In this document: positions 53,832 to 61,781 of the stretch, in pieces
How positions within the stretch are numbered: the first letter of the stretch is position 1
How the letters are laid out: each line of letters starts with the position of its first letter
Assembly (NCBI GenBank): GCA_041401985.1
Contig: JAWKTE010000021.1
Coordinates: forward strand, 7,379-71,378
Reading direction: 5' to 3'
DNA length: 64,000 bases
Source of the DNA: JACKHA01 sp041401985
GTDB taxonomy: Bacteria; Planctomycetota; Phycisphaerae; Phycisphaerales; UBA1924
The notes under the pieces: model-generated
Database searches by the model: none
The model's input: the letters and a program-made list of their open reading frames with translations, nothing else
Told to the model about the DNA's origin: nothing
Translations under genes and position numbers: made by a program

Positions 53832-53889
53832 CTCCCTCTGTCCCTCTGTCCCTCTGTCCCTCTGTCCCTCTGTCCCTCTGTCCCTCTGA
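53832..53889. repeat. 8-bp tandem repeat TCCCTCTG
   Basis: About six to seven copies of tccctctg between the zinc-ribbon pair and oppB. Units are adjacent with no spacers. Confidence 0.85.
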
Positions 53890-53900
53890 CTCTTCCCCAC

Positions 53901-54911
53901 TCACTGCTCGATCCTCGGATCGATCCACCGATACATCAAATCCACCGCCAGGTTGAAGAAGATAAGCATCGTCGCGAACACCAGCACCACGCCCATGATC
54001 AGGAACAGGTCCTTGTTCTGCACCGCCGACACAAAGTGCTGCCCGATCCCCGGCACGTTGAACACACGCTCGACCACGAACGAGCCGGTCATCGCGTACG
54101 CCGCGGCCGGGCCCAGGTACGACAGCACCGGCAGGAACGCGTTCTTGAGCGCGTGGCGCAGGTGCAGCGACATGTTGGAGGCGCCCTTGGCCCGGGCCGT
54201 GCGGATGTAGTCGGCCCCGAGCGCGTCGATCATGCCCATGCGGGTCAGGCGGGCGATGTAGGCCGCGAACGGCAGCGACAGCATCACCGCGGGCAGGATC
54301 ATGTCCTGCAGCGAGCCCCACTGCGCGATCGCGAACACCTGCAGCCACACCGAGAAGATCACCAGCAGCACCGTGCCCGTCACGAACGACGGCAGGCTGA
54401 TGCCCACCAGCGCCACCAGCAGCGTCGAGACGTCCGCCATGCTGTTCGGACGCACCGCCCCCACGACCCCCGCAGCCACGCCCGTAACCAGCGCGATCAG
54501 AATCGCCGCGGCCCCGAGCGTGATCGACACCGGCAGCGAACCCGTCACGATCTCGTTGACCCGCCGGTCGCGGTACTGCAGCGACGGGCCCATGTCGAAC
54601 ACGTACCGCTCGGGCGGGGCCTGCCCGGCCTCGCGGGCCGCCTCGACGACTCTGGCCCGCTCGCCCGAGATCGCGTCGCGGGCCCACTCGAAGCCGGTCA
54701 CGCTGTCGAGGTACGAGAAGTAGAACGTCGAGTAGTTGTGCAGGTTGTACTGCACCTTCATCGCCTCGATCACCTCCGGCGCGGGGCGCCGACCGTCGGG
54801 CTTGTCCAGCGGATTGCCGGGGATCGCCCACGCGAGCGTCAGCGTGGTCGTGTAGATCACCAGCAGGATGATCGGCAGTTGCAGGAGCCGCCGGACGATC
54901 ATGGCGATCAT
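53901..54911 (-). CDS. oppB: peptide ABC transporter permease
   Basis: 336 residues of the OppB/DppB family: N-terminal MIVRRLLQLPIILLVIYTTT, a large extracytoplasmic loop with NEIVTGSLPVSITLGAAAIL after it, and the EAA motif region YIRTARAKGASNMSLHLRHA. Six membrane segments. ATG 54911 overlaps the oppA stop (ATGA). No oppC or ATPase gene follows downstream; the next gene is on the other strand. The rest of the importer must be elsewhere. Confidence 0.9.
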   Translation of the reverse strand: MIAMIVRRLLQLPIILLVIYTTTLTLAWAIPGNPLDKPDGRRPAPEVIEAMKVQYNLHNYSTFYFSYLDSVTGFEWARDAISGERARVVEAAREAGQAPPERYVFDMGPSLQYRDRRVNEIVTGSLPVSITLGAAAILIALVTGVAAGVVGAVRPNSMADVSTLLVALVGISLPSFVTGTVLLVIFSVWLQVFAIAQWGSLQDMILPAVMLSLPFAAYIARLTRMGMIDALGADYIRTARAKGASNMSLHLRHALKNAFLPVLSYLGPAAAYAMTGSFVVERVFNVPGIGQHFVSAVQNKDLFLIMGVVLVFATMLIFFNLAVDLMYRWIDPRIEQ

Positions 54912-57038
54912 GGGGCGGGCTCCGGCTGATCCGCTCCGAACGATTGGATTGGAACGCGAAGGACGCGAAGGGACGCGATGGGCGGAAGGAGTTGGCTCGG
55001 GCCGCAACTTGCTGAAACTGCCTCCAAGCCCGAAGCCGGTTCAACACCCAGAACGCCTATGCCATCATCACCATCCTCTACCTCCGCGTCCCTTCGCGTC
55101 CTTCGCGTTCCATCCCGATCAGCGTCCCCCGGTGCCCCCATCGTCCGCGGCACGTTCGCCCCGACCTCATCATCCAGCATGTCCACCAGCCAGATGTAGT
55201 CGTCGTTCCGCGGGTGCGGCGAGATCCCCGACACCCGATGCGCATCGAACGTCTGCAGCAGCACATAATGGAACAGCGGCACCATCGGCAGGTCCCGCTC
55301 CACAATGATCCGCTCGGCCCGCGTCAGGATGTCCAGGCGCGTCTGCGGGTCCGGCTCGGCCGCCGCGGCGTCCAGCAACGCGTCGTACTCCGCGTTCGAG
55401 TACGCCCGGTCGTTGTTGCCATCGCCCGTCCGGTTCAGGTCGAGGAACGTGGTCGGGTCGCCGTAGTCCGCGTACCACCCCGCGCGGCTGACCATGAAGT
55501 TGTGGTTCGTCAGGTCGTCCTTGAAGACCTTGATCTCCCGCATGTTCAGCACGACCGGCACGCCCAGGAACTCCTGCCAGTTCCGCCACCGCCTGGGCCA
55601 CAAGGTCGTGCCCCGCGTCCTTGTTGAACAGGATGTCCACCGTCGGGAACCGCGTCGGGTCCGGGTACCCGGCCTCCGCGAGCAGCGCTTTGGCCTGCGA
55701 GATCAGCGCCGCCCGCTCCGCCGAGCCTTCGGCGTAGTCAGAAATGCACGCCAGCCCCGCCGGCAACTCGTACCCCGCGATGGCTCCCGGCGGCGTGATC
55801 GTCCGCGCCACCGGCTCGGTCAGCCGCCGCACGTCGTTCACCAGCGACGCCTTGTCGATCATCATCGCGAACGCGCGGCGCACCCGCTCATCCACGAACG
55901 GGTTCGGGCGCCCGTCGGCCAGCGTCGGCTCGCAGTTGAAGTTGTAGAAGTACGTCCCGAACGACGGCACCACGTGGATGTGCGCCCGCGGGTCGTTCGG
56001 CAGGCGACGGTCGATCTCGAACTGGTCCAGCCCCTGGGCCCGCAGGGCCGCGACCTCCTCGGCGTGCTCGGCGTAGAACTCGAGCTTCTGGGCCAGCATG
56101 TCGCCGCGGTACGCCGGCGTGACCTCCGTCACATAGTCCACCGCCCCGGTCTGGAACGCCAGCACCTGCGCGTTGTTGTCGTCCACCGACGGGCTCATGA
56201 TCGTCCGCACCCCCAGCGACGCCCGGTCCCAGTAGTGCGGGTTCTGCTCGAACCACATGTACCGCTTGAACCGCCACTCGGTCAGCACGAACGGCCCGTT
56301 CGACACCAGCAGCGGCGGCTTGGTCCACCCGTGCTCGGCGATCAAACGCCCCGTCTCCCCGTCGGGCCGCTCGTACTGACGCACCAGCGGCGGGTACACC
56401 GGGAACAGGCACGGGAACGCCACGACATCCAGGAAGTACGGGCAGCGGTTCTCGAGCACGACCGTCAGCGTCCGGGCCTCGTCATCCGCCGTCACCGCGA
56501 CGGTCTCATCGAAGTGGCGAAGCGTCTCTTCCCACAGCGCGTCGGCCGCCTCGCGCGTCCGCTCCGCCGCCGGGCGCGCCGCATACTCCTCCAAAGCCGC
56601 CATCCGCCACTCGAAGAACGCCCGCCCGCCCCGGATCAGCGCGAAGAAGTTGAAGTAGTCCGACGCCAGTTCCGGCAGCAGCCCCCGCCGCCACGAGAAC
56701 ACGAAGTCCGACGGACGCACCACGTCCCCGTTGGACCACTTCGCGTCATCCCGCAGGTGGAACACCCACGTCAGCCCGTCGTCCGACACCTCCCACCGCT
56801 CGGCCACCGCCGGGCGGGCCTCGTAGTCCGGCGTGAAGATGTCCGAGTACACCAGCCCCTGGAAGATGATCCGGGCCGCCCGCAGGTCCTGCTGCCACGA
56901 CATCCGCTGCAGGTCCAGCGTCGTCACATCGCCGCGATTGATGAACACGAAGTCCGCCCGAGGCCGCGGCCTGTCCGACAGCACCGCCGCCGCCACCACG
57001 ACCACCAGCACCACAAACGGCAGAGCAAGCCGGAACAT
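54908..57038 (-). pseudogene. oppA: oligopeptide-binding protein, one frameshift and a repeat-bearing C-terminus
   Basis: N-terminal anchor (LALPFVVLVVVVAAAVLS), then SBP_bac_5 landmarks: DVTTLDLQRMSWQQDL, GLTWVFHLRDDAKWSNGDVV, FRLTEWRFKRYMWFEQ-like (PFVLTEWRFKRYMWFEQN), VRRAFAMMIDKASLVNDV. Near 55583 the frame is lost after DLVAQAVAE; the next frame continues WQEFLGVPVVLNMREIKVFK, DDLTNHNFMVSRAGWYADYG and ERDLPMVPLFHYV. The last about 60 residues are encoded by an inverted-repeat element yet stay open to a stop that overlaps oppB. A 2-nt loss would explain the shift. TAGAAT 6 nt before the ATG supports the start. Confidence 0.75.
54951..55111. repeat. inverted-repeat element in the oppA 3' end
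   Basis: Arms ggaacgcgaaggacgcgaag-ggacgcg at 54951-54977 and the exact reverse complement at 55085-55111 (27 bp), 107-nt spacer. Flanked by gctgatc and its inverse gatcagc. It lies inside the oppA reading frame without causing a stop. Confidence 0.85.
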
Positions 57039-57044
57039 GCCCCC

Positions 57045-57050
57045 ATTCTA
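57045..57050 (-). promoter_or_regulatory. TANNNT box, leaderless-type promoter
   Basis: TAGAAT on the minus strand, 6 nt before the oppA ATG at 57038. Confidence 0.55.
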
Positions 57051-57061
57051 GAGAGCCCGCC

Positions 57062-57094
57062 CAGCAGAGCCCCACGCGCCAGCGTGGGGTCCGC
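57062..57094. repeat. CCCCACGC/GCGTGGGG hairpin repeat, copy 2
   Basis: Reverse strand reads GGACCCCACGCTGGCGCGTG then GGGCTCTGC, the same unit as at 3575-3602. Upstream of oppA. Confidence 0.6.
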
Positions 57095-57147
57095 CACCAG
57101 CACCCCCGCACCGCCACGCCGAGGCGCACCCCGAACGCATCTCCGAT

Positions 57148-57153
57148 TACACT
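57148..57153 (+). promoter_or_regulatory. TANNNT box, leaderless-type promoter
   Basis: TACACT, 8 nt before ATG 57162. Confidence 0.55.
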
Positions 57154-57161
57154 CCCCCCAC

Positions 57162-58163
57162 ATGCCGCGCCCCAAGACCCCTGCCGCCCCGCGCTGCCCC
57201 CGCTGCGGCTACGACCAGTCCGGCGCGATCGCCGCCTTCACCGACGCCTGCCCAACCACCGGCACCTGCAGCGAGTGCGGCCTGGACTTCCGATGGCGCG
57301 ACGTGCTGAGCCCCGCGTTCGGCCGCGTCCCGTGGCTGTTCGAGCATGCCCGCGGGGCGGGCGTCTGCCCGCTCATCGCGTCGCTGTTGATGACTGCCGG
57401 TCTCACGCGGTTCTGGTCGCGCGTCAGGATGTCCCACGCGGTCCATCCCGGCCGGCTGTGGCTGATGCTCGGGATCGTCCTCATCGGGATGCACCTGTTC
57501 ACGGGCGTCAGTCGGGTCGCGTGCCAACTCCGGCACGCTCGCCTCGGGGACGACATCCGGCCACCCTCCCACGGAACGTTCGTTGGCTACGTGGGCGAAA
57601 ACACCTGGAGCGACGCGTGGTCGATCGTGAGCGACGGCGGCAAACCGCTGGTCGTGCTCGCGAACATCGTCGACGCCGTCGCCCCCGTCACATACGAGGC
57701 ATGGTGGCGCGACGAACGCCCCAGCATGATCGGCGTCCCCTCCCGCTGGCTCCCGGCCCTGCACATCTTCGCGCCCCTGCTCCTGCTCGCGCTCCCGCAC
57801 ACCCGCGCGATCGCGAAAGTCCGCCCCGCACACCTGCTCCGAGCGTCCGCCTATCCGCTCGCGCTGGTCGCGACGCTCTGGTACGCCGGACTCCTCGGCA
57901 CGCGGTGGTACGAGGCCGCACGCGCCTGGTACCCCGGCGCCTCGGAGCACCCCCCGCCGTGGCTCGAAAGAACGACGCTCGCCGTCGGGATCGCCTGGGC
58001 CGGTTGGTGGTGGTGGCTGGTCTGCCACACCTACCTCCGCCTCCCGCGCCCGAGACTGGTGTGGTGCGTCGTGTTCGCCGTCTCGCTCATCGCCACCGCG
58101 GCCGTCTTCGCGTCGGTCAACAACAGACTCGTCGGATACGCCCTGCGAGACCTCCTGCTCTAA
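57162..58163 (+). CDS. membrane protein with N-terminal GYD zinc ribbon, copy 1
   Basis: 333 residues. Ribbon at 11-45: CPRCGYDQSG..CPTTGTCSECGLDFRW, cysteines at 12, 15, 36 and 39 (also 30). It is followed by about six membrane segments (LWLMLGIVLIGMHLFTG, ILPLLLLALP-like, LASAYPLALVATLWYAGLLG-like, WAGWWWWLVCHTYL, VVFAVSLIATAAVFAS). First of three neighbours that share this 45-residue start almost exactly but differ after it. Function unknown. The open frame continues upstream, but the TACACT box and shared start set ATG 57162. Confidence 0.75.
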   Translation: MPRPKTPAAPRCPRCGYDQSGAIAAFTDACPTTGTCSECGLDFRWRDVLSPAFGRVPWLFEHARGAGVCPLIASLLMTAGLTRFWSRVRMSHAVHPGRLWLMLGIVLIGMHLFTGVSRVACQLRHARLGDDIRPPSHGTFVGYVGENTWSDAWSIVSDGGKPLVVLANIVDAVAPVTYEAWWRDERPSMIGVPSRWLPALHIFAPLLLLALPHTRAIAKVRPAHLLRASAYPLALVATLWYAGLLGTRWYEAARAWYPGASEHPPPWLERTTLAVGIAWAGWWWWLVCHTYLRLPRPRLVWCVVFAVSLIATAAVFASVNNRLVGYALRDLLL

Positions 58164-58217
58164 CACTCCTTCGCCGCGGACACTCCCAGCGTCGCTGTGA
58201 CCCGCGCTGCCGCTTGA

Positions 58218-58223
58218 TAGACT
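58218..58223 (+). promoter_or_regulatory. TANNNT box, leaderless-type promoter
   Basis: TAGACT, 8 nt before ATG 58232. Confidence 0.55.
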
Positions 58224-58231
58224 CCCCCCGC

Positions 58232-59083
58232 ATGCCGCGCCCCAAAGCCCCCGCCGCCCCGCGCTGCCCCCGCTGCGGCTACGACCAGTCCGGCGCCATC
58301 GCCACCTTCACCGACGCCTGCCCCACCACCGGCACCTGCAGCGAGTGCGGCCTGGACTTCCGCTGGTCGGACCTCTTCGCCGAAATGAAGCCGCCGCCGT
58401 GGTCCTATGAACACGGATCGTGGAAGGACCGGCATCGCCTCGTGGGCACACTCCGCGCGTTGGCATGGCCGCCCGGATTCTGGCGCCGGGTCTCGGGCCA
58501 CATGCCCGTCCACATGCCTCGAATCGTCTTCCTCGCCGCCGCGGCTTCAGCCCCGCTCGCGATCTGGTTGGTGCTGCTCGAGCTGTTTCCGAACTACACA
58601 CCGTTCGGCTGGCACGGCGTTACGGTCCCGGCGTGGATCGCTCTACAGCTCTATGTCCTCCGAATCCTCGCCTCGGGCGCACTGATCGGCACGCTGCTCA
58701 TCACCGTCGTGGCCGCCGTGCTGGCCGGTCCGGCGAGTAGATGCCCCGACTGGCCTCGGACGCTGCTCCGAGCGTGGCTCTACGCGCTCGTCGCGCTCGC
58801 CGCGGTTCTGTCCGTATCGGGAATCGCTGTCTCGGTGCCGCTGCTGATCGGTCCGCCGGCTCCGGGCTCACGCCAGGATGTGCTGGTGTTTGTCTGGGCG
58901 GGTGTCATGTTTGGATTGGCGGCGGCCTTTGTGGCGTGGCTCTTGATCTGGTGGTACGCCGCGGCCAAGCGACTCAACCTCCCCGCGAAGGAACTGTGGC
59001 TGTTCGTCGCCTGCGTCGTCGCCGTCATCGCCACGTCTGCCATCGGCGATCTCCTGGCGAGCGCCGGAGCGTTCCCGATCTGA
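58232..59083 (+). CDS. membrane protein with N-terminal GYD zinc ribbon, copy 2
   Basis: 283 residues. The ribbon matches copy 1 at nearly every base of the first 130 nt, then the sequence departs completely: WSYEHGSWKDRHRLVGTLRA and four to five membrane segments (IVFLAAAASAPLAIWLVLLE, ASGALIGTLLITVVAAVLAG, LVALAAVLSVSGIAVSVPLL, VWAGVMFGLAAAFVAWLLIW). Each of the three genes has its own TANNNT box, so they are not simply one operon. Confidence 0.75.
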   Translation: MPRPKAPAAPRCPRCGYDQSGAIATFTDACPTTGTCSECGLDFRWSDLFAEMKPPPWSYEHGSWKDRHRLVGTLRALAWPPGFWRRVSGHMPVHMPRIVFLAAAASAPLAIWLVLLELFPNYTPFGWHGVTVPAWIALQLYVLRILASGALIGTLLITVVAAVLAGPASRCPDWPRTLLRAWLYALVALAAVLSVSGIAVSVPLLIGPPAPGSRQDVLVFVWAGVMFGLAAAFVAWLLIWWYAAAKRLNLPAKELWLFVACVVAVIATSAIGDLLASAGAFPI

Positions 59084-59107
59084 TCGCCCGCCGGGGCCTC
59101 CCGCCGT

Positions 59108-59113
59108 TACACT
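59108..59113 (+). promoter_or_regulatory. TANNNT box, leaderless-type promoter
   Basis: TACACT, 8 nt before ATG 59122. Confidence 0.55.
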
Positions 59114-59121
59114 GCGCGCGC

Positions 59122-60099
59122 ATGCCGCGCCCCAAAGCCCCCGCCGCCCCGCGCTGCCCCCGCTGCGGCTACGACCAGTCCGGCGCGATCGCCACCTTCA
59201 CCGAGTCCTGCCCGACCACCGGCACCTGCAGCGAGTGCGGCCTGCACTTCCGATGGCGCGACGTGTTCTTCCCAGACCGCGAACGCATCCGCGGCTTCTT
59301 CGAGCACGCCCGCGGCTTCTGGCCAAGCCTCTGGGCCGTGCCGCGGACCGCCTGGCTCGTCGCCCGCCCGTGGGCGTTCTGGAAGCGCGTGCAACTGCAC
59401 ATGAAGCCACGCCTCGGGCGGGCCGCGGTGTGGGTGCTCGCGGCGCTGCTGGCAACCGTGCTGCTCCGCGGCACTCTCGGCAGCGTCGACTTCCTGATGG
59501 CGAGCGCGAATCCGAGTTCCGGGTTCGTGACTCGGTATTGGATGCCCCTCGATCCAAGCAACCTCGGCGTCTGGGAGTGGGTGTGGGCCTGCCCGCCCTT
59601 CGACGCCCGGACCTGGTACGCCGGGGGCATGGGCCTCGTGATGTGGTGGACCGACGGGTGGGTCCCGATCGTCCTGCTCGCCACGCCGATCTGGGCGCTG
59701 TCCTTCGCGCTGCTGCCCCAGACGCGCCGGCGCGCCAAGGTCAAGGCCGCCCACATCGCCCGGGCGTTCATCTACTCGTGCGCCTGGCTGAGCATGCTCC
59801 TGCTGCCGTGGATCTTCCAGTACCTCGTGCGCCTGGCCGAGTTCGCCGCGACAAACACGCCGTTCCCCTCGCTCTTCGAGTGGGCCAGGTACGACCCCCA
59901 CTGGCTCTTCGACGTGTTCCCGCTCGCCATCGCCGTCTGGCTCTGGCTCGCCATCTGGTGGCTCTTCGCCATCCGACGCGGCTTCCGCCTCCAGCACCCC
60001 ACCGCCGTCTGGTTCGCACTGTGGGTCATCAACGGGCTGGCCGCCATGGGGATCTGGGTACTCGCCTACCTCATCCAGATCCGCGCTGTGATCGGCTGA
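59122..60099 (+). CDS. membrane protein with N-terminal GYD zinc ribbon, copy 3
   Basis: 325 residues. Ribbon with TESCPTTGTCSECGLHFRWR, again nearly identical DNA to copies 1 and 2. The body is Trp-rich (FWPSLWAVPRTAWLVARPWA, WWTDGWVPIVLLATPIWALS, AIAVWLWLAIWWLFAIRRGF) with about six membrane segments. RDVFFPDRERIRGFFEHARG echoes RDVLSPAFGRVPWLFEHARG of copy 1, so copies 1 and 3 share a little more than the ribbon. Function unknown. Confidence 0.75.
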   Translation: MPRPKAPAAPRCPRCGYDQSGAIATFTESCPTTGTCSECGLHFRWRDVFFPDRERIRGFFEHARGFWPSLWAVPRTAWLVARPWAFWKRVQLHMKPRLGRAAVWVLAALLATVLLRGTLGSVDFLMASANPSSGFVTRYWMPLDPSNLGVWEWVWACPPFDARTWYAGGMGLVMWWTDGWVPIVLLATPIWALSFALLPQTRRRAKVKAAHIARAFIYSCAWLSMLLLPWIFQYLVRLAEFAATNTPFPSLFEWARYDPHWLFDVFPLAIAVWLWLAIWWLFAIRRGFRLQHPTAVWFALWVINGLAAMGIWVLAYLIQIRAVIG

Positions 60100-60149
60100 C
60101 CACGCCCCGACACCCCCGCCGCCCGCACCAACCCAACCCGCCCTCTCCC

Positions 60150-60155
60150 TATCCT
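60150..60155 (+). promoter_or_regulatory. TANNNT box, leaderless-type promoter
   Basis: TATCCT, 6 nt before the glyA ATG at 60162, the same hexamer and gap as at upp. Confidence 0.6.
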
Positions 60156-60161
60156 TCCCCC

Positions 60162-61448
60162 ATGGCCCACGACCCCATCTCCCAAGCCGTCCTCGAACTC
60201 ATCCGCCGGCACGACGAGCAGGCCGCCGCCGCCCTCGAATCCGAGGCACGCCGCCAGTCCTCCACCCTCGAACTCATCGCCAGCGAGAACCACGTCTCGC
60301 CCGCCGTCATGCACGCCATGGGCACGTGCCTGACCAACAAGTACGCCGAGGGCTACCCCGGCGCCCGCTACTACGGCGGCTGCCAGTTCCACGACGACGC
60401 CGAGCGCCTCGCCCAGGACCGTGCCAAACGCCTCTTCAACTGCCAGTTCGCAAACGTCCAGCCCCACTCCGGCGCCAGCGCCAACGCCGCCGCCTTCCTC
60501 GCCCTGCTCGAGCCCGGCGACACCTTCGCCTCCCTCGTGCTCGCCGACGGCGGCCACCTGTCCCACGGCCTCAAGGTCAACATGTCCGGCAAGTGGTTCA
60601 AGCCCGTCCACTACCCCCTCCACTACGACAAGGCCCACAAGCACTTCGAGCGGATCGACTACGACGCCGCCGAGAAGGTCTGCATGGAGCACAAGCCCAA
60701 ACTCCTCATGTGCGGCTACTCCGCCTATCCCCGCGTGATCGACTTCGAGCGCTTCCGGAGAATCGCCGACAAGTGCGGCGCGCTGCTCCTGGCCGATATC
60801 GCCCACATCGCCGGCCTCGTCGCCGCCGGCGTCCACCCCTCGCCATTCCCCCACGCCCACGTCGTCACGACCACCACCCACAAAACCCTCCGCGGCCCGC
60901 GCGGCGGGCTGATCCTCACCAACGACCAGGACCTGGCCAAGAAGATCGACCGGGCCGTCTTCCCCGGCATGCAGGGCGGCCCGCTCATGCACGTCGTGCT
61001 CGCCAAGGCCGTCGCCTTCGGCGAGGCCCTCGAACCAGAGTTCATCGACTACTCGAAACAGGTCGTCGCCAACGCCCGCGCCCTGGCCGGCGCCCTGGTC
61101 GAGCGCGGCTACCGCATCACCAGCGGCGGCACCGACAACCACCTCATGCTCGTCGACCTCACCGCACGCGACGCCGACCTCACGGGCGCCGACGCCGAAC
61201 GCTGGCTCGAAACTGCCGGCATCATCTGCAACAAAAACGGCATCCCCCAGGACCCCCGCCCCCCGAAGACCACCAGCGGCATCCGCCTGGGCACCCCCGC
61301 CCTCACCACCCGCGGCCTGCGCGAGAAGGAGATGCAGGAGGTCGCCGCGTGGATCGACCGCGTCCTGGGCGCCCGCGGCGAGGCCAACACCTGCGCCAGC
61401 GACCGCGCCGAGATCGCCGCCTTCTGCACCCACTACCCGCTGCCGTGA
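60162..61448 (+). CDS. glyA: serine hydroxymethyltransferase
   Basis: 428 residues, standard length. Interconverts serine and glycine with tetrahydrofolate, feeding one-carbon units. STLELIASENHVSPAVMHAM, EGYPGARYYGGC, ANVQPHSGASANAAAFLALL, the PLP-lysine motif TTTTHKTLRGPRGG (Lys near 241) and the C-terminal TSGIRLGTPALTTRG are all intact. Preceded by a TATCCT box and no ribosome site. Confidence 0.97.
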   Translation: MAHDPISQAVLELIRRHDEQAAAALESEARRQSSTLELIASENHVSPAVMHAMGTCLTNKYAEGYPGARYYGGCQFHDDAERLAQDRAKRLFNCQFANVQPHSGASANAAAFLALLEPGDTFASLVLADGGHLSHGLKVNMSGKWFKPVHYPLHYDKAHKHFERIDYDAAEKVCMEHKPKLLMCGYSAYPRVIDFERFRRIADKCGALLLADIAHIAGLVAAGVHPSPFPHAHVVTTTTHKTLRGPRGGLILTNDQDLAKKIDRAVFPGMQGGPLMHVVLAKAVAFGEALEPEFIDYSKQVVANARALAGALVERGYRITSGGTDNHLMLVDLTARDADLTGADAERWLETAGIICNKNGIPQDPRPPKTTSGIRLGTPALTTRGLREKEMQEVAAWIDRVLGARGEANTCASDRAEIAAFCTHYPLP

Positions 61449-61454
61449 GGCGAA

Positions 61455-61557
61455 GTGGGCCGGAGTCGTGCATCGCCCCCCACCGTGCCACCGACTTGCG
61501 CAGTCCGCGGAGCAAGTCGGTGCCGATGAACGGCGCACCTCCGACTCCCCGGCCCAC
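61455..61557. repeat. nested inverted repeat after glyA (GTGCCACCGAC family), copy 1
   Basis: Inner hairpin ACCGACTTGC / GCAAGTCGGT (within 61485-61523) nested in outer arms gtgggccgg (61455-61463) and ccggcccac (61549-61557). It starts 7 nt after the glyA stop and may serve as its terminator. A relative is at 63878. Confidence 0.75.
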
Positions 61558-61560
61558 CCC

Positions 61561-61589
61561 TTGCACCAACCCGCGCCGCGGGGTAGATT
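61561..61589 (+). promoter_or_regulatory. promoter of the LEPR-XLL gene
   Basis: TTGCAC (61561-61566), 17-nt spacer, TAGATT (61584-61589). Leader of about 185 nt, C-rich, with AGGAGG before ATG 61782. This is one of the few places here with both hexamers. Confidence 0.5.
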
Positions 61590-61781
61590 CTCCCCACACA
61601 GGCAGCACGCCAGTGCCGCCCACCCCCCGCGCCGCCCCGCCCCCCCCCCCGCGCCGCCCCCGGCTCCCCGCACCACCACGCGCACCGGCCCGGGACCACG
61701 CCAGAACAGCCCATCCCGACGCCCGGCCCACGCCGCCGGTCCGTCCCCACCCGCCGCCGCCCCCGCAGGAGGACCGCACCC

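Noticed and set aside
53832..53889. TCCCTCTG array as a possible CRISPR
   Set aside because: Units are 8 bp and adjacent, with no spacers and no cas genes.
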